A stretch of 64,000 nt of DNA, taken from Palsa-883 sp963847615. GTDB lineage: Bacteria; Pseudomonadota; Alphaproteobacteria; Acetobacterales; Acetobacteraceae. Of this stretch, positions 28,843 through 36,385 are shown one piece after another. The DNA is taken from the NCBI GenBank assembly GCA_963847615.1, contig CAWKAN010000016.1, positions 62,001 through 126,000 of the forward strand, written 5' to 3'. Every line of letters begins with the position of its first letter. Position 1 is the first letter of the stretch. The notes below the pieces were generated by a model that saw nothing but the letters and a program-made list of their open reading frames with translations, searched no databases and was not told the origin of the DNA. The position numbers were made by a program, and so were the translations under genes.

Positions 28843-30084
28843 ATGTCACAAGCCTCGCCAGCGTTTGCGCCAAACCTCGTGCATCGGCTCTGGCGCTTGC
28901 TGCCCCAGGCCGGTCGGCGGCGCGCTTTCGCCCGCGTCACGGCTTGTCTCGCGCCGCGCCCGACCCGCGAGCCGCAACCGGCATCATACGGGCTCGCAGT
29001 GGGCGGCGAACTGTCGCGTGCCTCGGGTCTCGGCGAAGGAGCGCGACTGATGCTGCGTGGCGCGGCACAGCTTGGCCTGCCGGTCTGGCCGGTGGACGTG
29101 CCCGCCTCGGTCGGTGGGCATTTGGCTGAGGTGCCGGTGGAGACTGGCGCCGCGCCGCCGCCTGGAATCCCACTCGTCATGCACGTCAACGGACCGATGC
29201 TGCCATTGGCCATGCTGCGGCTAGGCCGCGCCGTGCTGCGGCCTCGCCGGGTCGTCGGCTACTGGGCCTGGGAGCTGCCGGTCATCCCGCCCGGCTGGCG
29301 GGTGGGCGTGCCCTTTGTGCATGAGGTCTGGGTACCCTCGACGTTCACCGCCGCCGCGCTCGAACCGCTGCTCCCCGGGCGCATCCGGGTCGTCCGCCCG
29401 CCACTGGCCGCGCTTTGGCAGACCCGGTCCCATCTGGATCGCGCCGCGTTCGGGCTGCCGGACGACGCGGTGATCGTGCTGGTCGCGTTCAACCTGGCGT
29501 CTTCCTTCGTGCGCAAGAACCCGCTTGCCGCGATCGCCGCATTCCGCACCGCCTTCGCCAACCGACCCGACCGACTGCTGTTGCTGAAGGTCATCAACCC
29601 GGACCACTTCCCGGAGGATTTCGCTACGCTGACCGCCTGTGTTGCGGACCTCCCGAACATCTGCATCGAGACGCGCACGATGTCCCCGGGAGATCGCCTG
29701 GCGCTGATGAACGCCGCCGATATCGTCCTGACGCTGCATCGCAGCGAGGGGCTCGGGTTGGTCGCGGCCGAGGCCATGCTGCTGGGCAAGCCGGTCGTCG
29801 CGACCGCCTGGTCGGGCAATTTGGACTTCATGGACGACAGCTCGGCCGCGCTCGTCCCGGTACGCCTGGTGCCGCCGCGTGACCCGCGCGGCGTGTTGCA
29901 GGTCGCGGGCGCGGTCTGGGCGGACCCGGATATCGCGGTCGCCGCCACGCATCTTCGTCGCTTGGCCGACGATCCCGCCGCGCGTGCCGCGCTGGGCGGG
30001 AGCGGACGGCGGATGGCACAGGCCCGCTTCGGGCTCGACACTTTGGCGGGCGCGCTGCGTGGCATCGGGCTGCCCGTGCCGTGA
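28843..30084 (+). CDS. Glycosyltransferase, GT4 family
   Basis: A 413-aa GT-B glycosyltransferase. The C-terminal half has VLVAFNLASSFVRKNPLAAI, then HRSEGLGLVAAEAMLLGKPV, the EX7E-like motif that binds the donor sugar nucleotide, and VATAWSGNLDFMD. The N-terminal acceptor domain has VGYWAWELPVIPPGW. It starts an operon that ends with lipid A genes, so it probably builds lipopolysaccharide or another surface glycan. Confidence 0.9.
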   Translation: MSQASPAFAPNLVHRLWRLLPQAGRRRAFARVTACLAPRPTREPQPASYGLAVGGELSRASGLGEGARLMLRGAAQLGLPVWPVDVPASVGGHLAEVPVETGAAPPPGIPLVMHVNGPMLPLAMLRLGRAVLRPRRVVGYWAWELPVIPPGWRVGVPFVHEVWVPSTFTAAALEPLLPGRIRVVRPPLAALWQTRSHLDRAAFGLPDDAVIVLVAFNLASSFVRKNPLAAIAAFRTAFANRPDRLLLLKVINPDHFPEDFATLTACVADLPNICIETRTMSPGDRLALMNAADIVLTLHRSEGLGLVAAEAMLLGKPVVATAWSGNLDFMDDSSAALVPVRLVPPRDPRGVLQVAGAVWADPDIAVAATHLRRLADDPAARAALGGSGRRMAQARFGLDTLAGALRGIGLPVP

Positions 30085-31178
30085 CCAACGCGCTGGTCTG
30101 GCAATGGGGGCGGCGCGGTGGGGCGCCGCGCTTCGCGGCACTGCTGGCCGAGGGGCTACGCGCGCTCCCGGGCATTGAGGGGACGCTGTCGCTGTCCAGC
30201 CACGCCGAGTTGTTGCGTGGGACGGCGCCGCCGCGCTGCGACTTGCTGATGGACACCTATGGCAGTGCCATCGGCTTCCTGGGCCGCGCGCTGCTGGCGC
30301 CGCTCGCGGTGTCCGGGCTGGCGCACCGCGTCCGGGCCTTGCGACCGGACCTGGCGATCTGCGCGCAACCGGGGCCGCTGGACCTGCTGATGGTGGCGGC
30401 GCTACGGCGGCTGCACCTGCCCGTCGTCGTTGTTGTCCACGACGCGCGGGTGCATCCTGGGGACGGGATCCCGTTCCAGATGACGCTGCAAACGCAGCTC
30501 TGCCGCCGCGCCAATGCGGTCGTCGCATTGACCGCCCATGTCGCGGATCGGCTGCGCGCGCAGGGACTGGCAGGAACGCGAGGGCGGCCGTTGTTGCTGG
30601 CTCGGCATCCGCCGGTGATGTTCGAACCGTCGCCGCCGCCGCCGCTCACGCATGGCGGTCCGATCCGGCTGCTCTCGTTCGGCCGATTGCTGCGTTACAA
30701 AGGACTGGACCTGCTGGCGGCGGCGCTGGCCCGGATGGGACCCGACCCGGGGCAGACCCTGCGAGCCGAGATCCGCATCGTCGGCCAAGGGCCGGAAACC
30801 CCGGCGCTGGCGACGTTGCGGGCGCTGCCGGGGGTTGTGGTGGAGAACCGCTGGGTGCCGGAGGACGAGATCGGGGCGCTGCTCGGCTGGGCGGACGCGC
30901 TGCTCCTGACCTACACCGAAGCAAGCCAGAGCGGCGTGGCGGCGGCGGCGCTGGCAGCCGGCCGCCGCGTGCTGGCGACGCGGGTCGGCGGCCTGACCGA
31001 GCAGTTGCAGAACGAGCCGCTCGCCACGCTGTGCGCACCCGACGCGGACGCGGTGGCGACAGCGCTGCGCGGCCTGATCGCCGCGCCGAACGTGCCGTAC
31101 CCACCCGTCGACGCGCGAGCGGCATGGCGGGACATGGCCGCGTCGCTGCTGGGCTGGGCGGAGGCCAACGTCCGGTAG
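30081..31178 (+). CDS. Glycosyltransferase, GT4 family
   Basis: A 365-aa GT-B glycosyltransferase, GTG start overlapping the previous stop by 4 bases. Features are RLLSFGRLLRYKGLDLLAAAL, RIVGQGPETPALATLRAL and YTEASQSGVAAAALAAGRRV, the donor-binding region. It is unlike the preceding gene in sequence, so not a recent duplication. Expected at the cytoplasmic face of the membrane. Confidence 0.9.
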   Translation: MTNALVWQWGRRGGAPRFAALLAEGLRALPGIEGTLSLSSHAELLRGTAPPRCDLLMDTYGSAIGFLGRALLAPLAVSGLAHRVRALRPDLAICAQPGPLDLLMVAALRRLHLPVVVVVHDARVHPGDGIPFQMTLQTQLCRRANAVVALTAHVADRLRAQGLAGTRGRPLLLARHPPVMFEPSPPPPLTHGGPIRLLSFGRLLRYKGLDLLAAALARMGPDPGQTLRAEIRIVGQGPETPALATLRALPGVVVENRWVPEDEIGALLGWADALLLTYTEASQSGVAAAALAAGRRVLATRVGGLTEQLQNEPLATLCAPDADAVATALRGLIAAPNVPYPPVDARAAWRDMAASLLGWAEANVR

Positions 31179-31214
31179 CTTTCTTGGCTGCCCCCGGCAT
31201 GCTACCGCCCGCGC

Positions 31215-31883
31215 ATGAGGCGTTTGTTACAGCATCCGGCGACACAGGCGGTCCTGGTGTGGCTTGGCGGACTATACCTGAGCTTCGCCTTGCGCACGAC
31301 GCGCTGGGAGTTTGACGGGGCGGAGCATCTCGATGCGGCCATCGCCAGCCAGGCCGCGGTGGGGGCGTTCTGGCACGAACGCCTGGCGCTGATGCCGCGG
31401 CTCTGGTTGACGCTGCAGCACCAGGTCCCCGGTCGGCGCGCCCATGTGCTGGTCAGCCGGCACCGCGATGGGCGGCTGATCGGCGCGCTGGTTCGGCGCT
31501 TCGGGGTGGATGTCGTCTACGGCTCCTCCAGCCGCGGCGGCGCGGCCGGCGTGCTGTCGGCGCTGCCCCTGCTGGCCCGCGGCGAGCATGTGGTCATCAC
31601 CCCGGACGGCCCGCGCGGGCCGCGGCGGGTCGCGGCCCGCGGCGTGGCACAGATCGCCGCCATGGCGGGGGTGGCGGTGCTGCCCTGCGCCGCCCAGACC
31701 TCGCGCCGCCGCGTGCTGGCAACCTGGGACCGCATGGTCATTCCGCTGCCGTTCGGTCGCGGCGTCCTGGTCTGCCTGCCGCCGATCGCCGTGCCGCGCG
31801 AGGGCTGGGAAGCGGCCCTACCGGAGATCGCGGCGGCGCTGACCGCGGCGGCGGATCGGGCGGACCGCCTGTGCGGGACATGA
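31215..31883 (+). CDS. DUF374 lysophospholipid acyltransferase-like protein
   Basis: A 222-aa protein of the DUF374 group next to waaA. The acyltransferase-type motifs are VGAFWHERLALMPRL (the His/Arg pair), SRHRDGRLIGALVRRFGVD, YGSSSRGGAAGVLSAL and TPDGPRGPRRVAARGV. One hydrophobic N-terminal segment anchors it. It probably modifies a lipid A precursor or related lipid; the acyl donor is unknown. It overlaps waaA by 13 bases. Confidence 0.86.
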   Translation: MRRLLQHPATQAVLVWLGGLYLSFALRTTRWEFDGAEHLDAAIASQAAVGAFWHERLALMPRLWLTLQHQVPGRRAHVLVSRHRDGRLIGALVRRFGVDVVYGSSSRGGAAGVLSALPLLARGEHVVITPDGPRGPRRVAARGVAQIAAMAGVAVLPCAAQTSRRRVLATWDRMVIPLPFGRGVLVCLPPIAVPREGWEAALPEIAAALTAAADRADRLCGT

Positions 31884-33277
31884 CCCCTGTGCGGGACAAA
31901 TCGCCCGTCCAGGGCATGGTGCCAGGAGCCGGCGTGACGCCAGCGCCGGGCATGACGCCGACGGCCGCACTCTGGGCGGCCGCGGCCACGGTTGCCGCCC
32001 CCGCGCTGCGGCTCATGCTGCGGCGACGGCTGCGCCGCGGCAAGGAGATCGCCGGACGCCTGGCCGAGCGGCGCGGCATCGACCCCACGCCGCGCCCGGC
32101 CGGTCGGCTGCTTTGGCTGCACGCCGCCAGCGTCGGCGAGACGGTTTCGATCCTGCCGGTACTGCCCGCGCTCAACGCCCGCGCACCGGACCTCACGGTG
32201 CTGCTGACCACGGGGACGGCGACTTCGGCCACCCTGCTGGCGCGCCGGCTGGAGGCCGGGTTGCAGGCGCAGGTGCTGCACCGCTTCGTGCCGCTCGACG
32301 TGCCGGCCTGGGCGGCGCGCTTCCTCGATCACTGGCGCCCGGACGCCGCCGGCTTCGTCGAGAGCGAGCTGTGGCCCAACCTGCTGCTGGCCAGCCGCCG
32401 GCGCGGCATCCCGCTGATGCTGATCAATGCGCGGATGTCGGCGCGCAGCCTGGCCGGCTGGCGGCGGGCCCCTGGGCTGGCTCGCCTCGTGCTGGGCTGC
32501 TTCGCCCAGGTGCAGGCACGCTCGCCCGCCGACGCGGCGCGGCTGCAGGCACTTGGCGCCGCCTCGGTCAGCGCCCCCGGCGACCTCAAATTCGCCGCTC
32601 CGGAGCTGCCCGCCGATCCGGCCGAGCTGGCGCGGCTGCGCGCGGCGCTCGCGGGCCGGCCGGTCTGGCTCGCCGCCAGCACGCATCCGGGGGAGGAGGC
32701 GCTGATCTTCGCCGCGCACCGTGCGCTGGAAGCGGCGTATCCAGGCCTGCTGACCATCGTGGTGCCGCGCCACCCTGAGCGTGGCGCCGAGATCGCCGCC
32801 GCCGCCGGTGACCTCGTGGTGCGCCGACGCGCGCTCGGCGCGGCCCCGCCGGACCAGGGCGTCTGGCTGGCCGACACCCTGGGCGAACTGGGGCTGTGGT
32901 ACCGCCTGGCCGGCATCGTGCTCGTCGGGCGCAGTCTGCTGGCGCCGGGCGGCGGGCAGAACCCGCTGGAGCCGGCACGGTTGGGCTGTGTCGTCGCGGT
33001 CGGGCCGCATATCGCCAATTTCCTCGACGCCGCGCAGGTGCTGGAGGCGGCCGGCGGCCTCACCCGGATCGCCGATGCGCCGGCCCTGGCCGCATGGATC
33101 GCCGCGATGCTGGCCGATCCGGCACGGCGAGCGGCGGCCGGTGCCGCGGGGCGCGCCGCCGCCGCGCGCTGGGCCGACCTGCCGGAGCGCACCGCGCTGG
33201 CGCTGCTGGCGCTGCTGCCGCCGCCCCCCGTCGCGCCGCCCGCGCCGCTCTCCCCGCAACCGCCGGGCTACGACTGA
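31871..33277 (+). CDS. waaA: 3-deoxy-D-manno-octulosonic acid (Kdo) transferase
   Basis: Adds Kdo residues from CMP-Kdo to lipid IVA at the inner membrane. Motifs are LLWLHAASVGETVSILPVLP with the conserved Glu, GFVESELWPNLLLASRRRGI, WLAASTHPGEEALIFAAHRA, VVPRHPERG and GRSLLAPGGGQNPLEPARLG. The C-terminus is Pro-rich. The first ~30 residues are repetitive (Gly/Pro/Met), so the true start could be the later ATG before TPTAALWAAAA. One predicted N-terminal helix. Confidence 0.94.
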   Translation: MRDMTPVRDKSPVQGMVPGAGVTPAPGMTPTAALWAAAATVAAPALRLMLRRRLRRGKEIAGRLAERRGIDPTPRPAGRLLWLHAASVGETVSILPVLPALNARAPDLTVLLTTGTATSATLLARRLEAGLQAQVLHRFVPLDVPAWAARFLDHWRPDAAGFVESELWPNLLLASRRRGIPLMLINARMSARSLAGWRRAPGLARLVLGCFAQVQARSPADAARLQALGAASVSAPGDLKFAAPELPADPAELARLRAALAGRPVWLAASTHPGEEALIFAAHRALEAAYPGLLTIVVPRHPERGAEIAAAAGDLVVRRRALGAAPPDQGVWLADTLGELGLWYRLAGIVLVGRSLLAPGGGQNPLEPARLGCVVAVGPHIANFLDAAQVLEAAGGLTRIADAPALAAWIAAMLADPARRAAAGAAGRAAAARWADLPERTALALLALLPPPPVAPPAPLSPQPPGYD

Positions 33278-33278
33278 C

Positions 33279-34280
33279 ATGCGTGGCCCCCCCGCGTTTT
33301 GGCGCCATGGCGTCCGCTCGCCCTGGCCGCGGCTGCTGGCGCCGATCGGCGCGATGGTCGCCTTGGTGACGGCGCGCCGCCTTGCCCGGCCGGGATGGCG
33401 CGCGCCGGTGCCGGTGATCTGCTGCGGCAACGTCACGGTCGGCGGCGCCGGGAAGACCACGCTGGCACTGGATCTGGCCGCGAGGCTGGGCGCCCGGGGC
33501 GTCGCTGTGCACATCCTGCTGCGCGGCTATGGCGGCGTGGCGCCGGGCGTGCATCGCGTGGCGCCGGGCGATCCGGCGTCGCTGGTCGGCGACGAAGCGT
33601 TGCTGCTGGCCGAGGTCGCGCCCACCTGGGTTGGTGCCGACCGCGCCGCGAGCGCCCGCGCGGCAGTGGCGGCGGGCGCCGAGGCGCTGCTGCTGGATGA
33701 CGGGCTGCAGAACCCGACATTGGCCAAGACACTGTCGCTGCTGGTGGTGGATGGCGCCAGCGGTTTCGGCAACCGGCGCGTGCTGCCGGCTGGGCCGCTG
33801 CGCGAGCCGGTCGCCGCCGGCGCGGCGCGCTGCCAGGCGGCGGTGCTGATCGGCGCGGACGAGACCGGCGTGGCGGCGCAACTGCCGGCCGGGCTGCCGG
33901 TGTTGCGTGCGCGGCTGGAGCAGGGGCCGGAGGTCGCGCGTCTCGTCGGACAGCGCGTGCTGGCTTTCGCCGGCATCGCGCGGCCCGACAAGTTCTTCGA
34001 TGGCCTGGCACGGGCGGGCATCATCGTCGTCGCGCGGGTGCCGTTCCCGGATCATTACGCCTATGCAGCGCAGCAGGTTCAGGACGTGCTTGAAACGGCA
34101 GCACGACTGCACGCGACCGCGGTGACGACGCCGAAGGACGCGGCGCGGCTGCCGCCGGCGCTACGGGCGCAAGTGCGGGTGGTGGGGGTCAGGCTCGCAT
34201 GGGACGACGAGGCGGCGCTCGAGCTTTTGTTCGAGGTCGCCGGCGCCCTGTCGTCGCGTCATCACCGACCCCGGACCTGA
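33279..34280 (+). CDS. lpxK: Tetraacyldisaccharide 4'-kinase
   Basis: Phosphorylates the disaccharide precursor to lipid IVA. The Walker A is GNVTVGGAGKTTLALDLAAR, followed by the family motif ILLRGYGGVAPGVHRV, GDEALLLAE and LLLDDGLQNPTLAKT. Late FPDHYAYAAQ and TTPKDAARLP are also as expected. The 333-aa product starts ATG 33279, one base after the waaA stop. It closes the LPS operon. Confidence 0.96.
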   Translation: MRGPPAFWRHGVRSPWPRLLAPIGAMVALVTARRLARPGWRAPVPVICCGNVTVGGAGKTTLALDLAARLGARGVAVHILLRGYGGVAPGVHRVAPGDPASLVGDEALLLAEVAPTWVGADRAASARAAVAAGAEALLLDDGLQNPTLAKTLSLLVVDGASGFGNRRVLPAGPLREPVAAGAARCQAAVLIGADETGVAAQLPAGLPVLRARLEQGPEVARLVGQRVLAFAGIARPDKFFDGLARAGIIVVARVPFPDHYAYAAQQVQDVLETAARLHATAVTTPKDAARLPPALRAQVRVVGVRLAWDDEAALELLFEVAGALSSRHHRPRT

Positions 34281-34559
34281 GCCCAAACGGCCTCACCGAT
34301 TCCCCCGCGTCGGTCGATCGCCGGGCCGGCGCGTGATGATGGTCGTCGCCCAACGCAGCGCAACGCCGGGTCAACGAGGCGACGAAGCGGTCTGCCGCGC
34401 CCGGCGGCGGGCGCGACAGGGACAGCGGTGTTCGGCAGCGTGCCCCCACGCGCGGGACGCGGGCGGACTGTCGCGGCGGTTTCCCTCCGGTCGTGCTGGG
34501 CGTGCCTGGCCGCCTGTCGGCCTCAAGGGGCAGCGCGGCCGGCGGTGTTCCCACGGCGC

Positions 34560-34945
34560 ACGGGATCTTTCCGTCCGGTCATGCGGGGAGAGCGCCACGA
34601 CGGAGGTGGCCGAGCGTGCGGCAAACTCGGCCGCGGCCGCGTGGGCAGGGCGTCGGTCGGACTGGCTTTGCTGCCGGTGGAGGGAGGTGTGACGGGACGG
34701 GGCGCGGTCGCGGCGCCGGACCGGCTTGGCGGCCGTTGAACTCGCGCATCACGGCAGTCGTCAGCCGGGTCAAGGTGGTAGCTCTGCCCTGGTAGCGCAG
34801 GCGCAGGGAGGGAGGGCGGACCGCGCGGCGCAGTGGAAGGCATCCATGGCGAGGTAGTGCGTGGCGATGACGCGGGCGGCGAGCCGGACCTCCAGCAGGT
34901 TGGGCGGGCGCAGCGCAGCGATGGCGGCAAAGCCGGCCTCGCGCT
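34560..34945 (-). pseudogene. Decayed small alphaproteobacterial gene (unknown family)
   Basis: The coding strand reads AGFAAIAALRPPNLLEVRLA and AARVIATHYLAMDAF, then needs a frame change in a CCCTCCCTCCCT tract (about 34810) to go on as LRYQGRATTLTRLTTAVMRE. The pattern recalls a common small alphaproteobacterial protein of the FxxIAALxPxDxIExxLAxQMxxxHxxAM kind, of no known role. There is no start codon with a credible upstream part. Read as a remnant. Confidence 0.45.
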
Positions 34946-35930
34946 AAGCTGGTATCTTCGCCTCGGCGCCTCGGCGCGTCGGGGCGGTGTGGCGGCGTGT
35001 TAACGGTGCTGCGCAGCAGAGTGGTGAGGGGCGCGGGGTCGAGACGGGGATGGGCCTGGGTTGGTTGGAGGTCATGGGGTGAGCGTGCCTCCGCTCACAC
35101 CATGCCGCAGAGGTGAAGGCCAGATACTAAAGGTGCCCCAGGGGCGGACGGATGCGCGAAGAAGCGCCCGGAGAGCCGATCTGGAGGCAGCTTGCTGGTC
35201 GGATGGTGACCCTCAGAAAGAACGGTGCCCGCCCTCGGCCTCCCGTTGGTGACAGTCAGCTGTTGCCGCCCCCGAACCGTCGTTCTTCGGAATCGTCGCA
35301 AACGCCAGCGGCAATCGAAGTGTCACAACAACCCGGCATTGCTACCGCAGACGCAAGGCCGCGCCCGAAAAAAACCAATTCGAAACGCGAGCAGGCCGAG
35401 CCATAATTTTTCTCGAGGCGCATCGGGTCGGCTGCAACCCGGAGGGCGGACGGGTCAGCGCGCTGATTCTGGCCCGAGGGCTTGGGCGTGCCGCGGCACG
35501 GCAAGCAAGCAATGAAGCGGGCACAGAGCTTCACAGAGAAGGCAAATAGCAGCGCTCGCAATGTATTCCAGACTGTGACCCCGTCATTAGCGAGAAGCGC
35601 CAATAAGAGCCGATTTATAAAATCCTATATTCTCTCTGTGAAACTTTGTATCCGCTTGCTTTGTCTGCTTTCTTGCTTTGCCGCGGGTCCCGAACGCCGC
35701 GAGGGGCAGCCCAGCCGGGACACGATCGGAACGCCATCGCGGCTTTGTTCTCGGAAAACGCAACAACCCGGCGATTTTGCGCAACCTGCCCGGGGTTTCG
35801 CCCCCCTCGTGCCAGACCGAAAGCAAGCGATTGATATAATTGATAATTCCGGCAGGCGCGGCCCGCGCGAACCAACTTGGGGGACAGCGCGTCTTTTTAA
35901 TCGGATATTGTTCCGCTATCCGGATTTAGG
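34946..35930. other. Gene-poor region
   Basis: About 1 kb with no supported gene. Short open frames exist on both strands but show neither family motifs nor the strong third-position GC seen in real genes here. From about 35500 to 35900 the sequence is much richer in A/T (for example TTATAAAATCCTATATTCTC near 35616-35635) than the rest of the window, so it may be foreign or regulatory. No tRNA or hairpin terminator was recognised. Confidence 0.5.
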
Positions 35931-35959
35931 TTGACACATTTGAGTGATCAGGCAAGCTA
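35931..35959 (+). promoter_or_regulatory. Possible promoter for the histidine-kinase operon
   Basis: TTGACA at 35931-35936; the -10 is weak (CAAGCT at 16 bases spacing). It precedes, by about 20 bases, a GTG start with a good GAGGGA ribosome site at 35967-35972. Confidence 0.35.
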
Positions 35960-35977
35960 AGTCCCCGAGGGACAACC

Positions 35978-36385
35978 GTGCGGGGAAGCGCCTCGGGCGC
36001 GTCCTCATTCCGCAGGGAACAGCGATTCCATGATTATTTGCTGCGCGATGCAGGGCTCAGCGCGTTGGCCGTCGGTGCCGGCGTCCCGGCCTGCGATCCG
36101 ACTTGGGACCCGGCGATCGCCGAGCGCCTCGCCGTGGTGTTGTGGGCCGCCCGGATGGTGATTTTTGCCAGCCAGAGCAAGCTCGACGACCCGGCGGGCG
36201 GCCCGAAGGGACGCGGCGGCAAGGCTGTGCAGGCCGTAGCCGCTCCGGGCTTCGAAAAGGTTACTGGCACGGCCCCCTCGACGGTCGATCCCGCAACCCG
36301 AAAGGGCATCGCCACCGACCTGTCCTGCGAAGCAGGCCTCGGCCGCGATCCGCGTCGTGTCACCAGCGTCACGGTGCTCCATTGA
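35978..36385 (+). CDS. Hypothetical protein upstream of and coupled to the hybrid kinase
   Basis: A 135-aa open frame with high third-position GC. GTG 35978 has GAGGGA five bases upstream and a TTGACA box 40 bases upstream. The stop overlaps the proposed TTG start of the kinase (TTGA). The central segment AIAERLAVVLWAARMVIF is apolar, and the rest is rich in Gly, Ala and Pro. No family recognised. A 125-aa frame on the other strand is the main rival, but its codon pattern is poorer. Confidence 0.5.
   Translation: MRGSASGASSFRREQRFHDYLLRDAGLSALAVGAGVPACDPTWDPAIAERLAVVLWAARMVIFASQSKLDDPAGGPKGRGGKAVQAVAAPGFEKVTGTAPSTVDPATRKGIATDLSCEAGLGRDPRRVTSVTVLH

Noticed and set aside
35615..35875. 86-aa minus-strand frame in the A/T-rich gap
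   Set aside because: Ends in a plausible stop and has some codon variety, but no ribosome site, no relative known to me and no coding bias typical of this genome. Left unannotated.
36005..36382. 125-aa minus-strand frame opposite the small kinase-leader gene
   Set aside because: Poorer codon pattern than the plus-strand frame, which also has a promoter box, ribosome site and overlap with the kinase.
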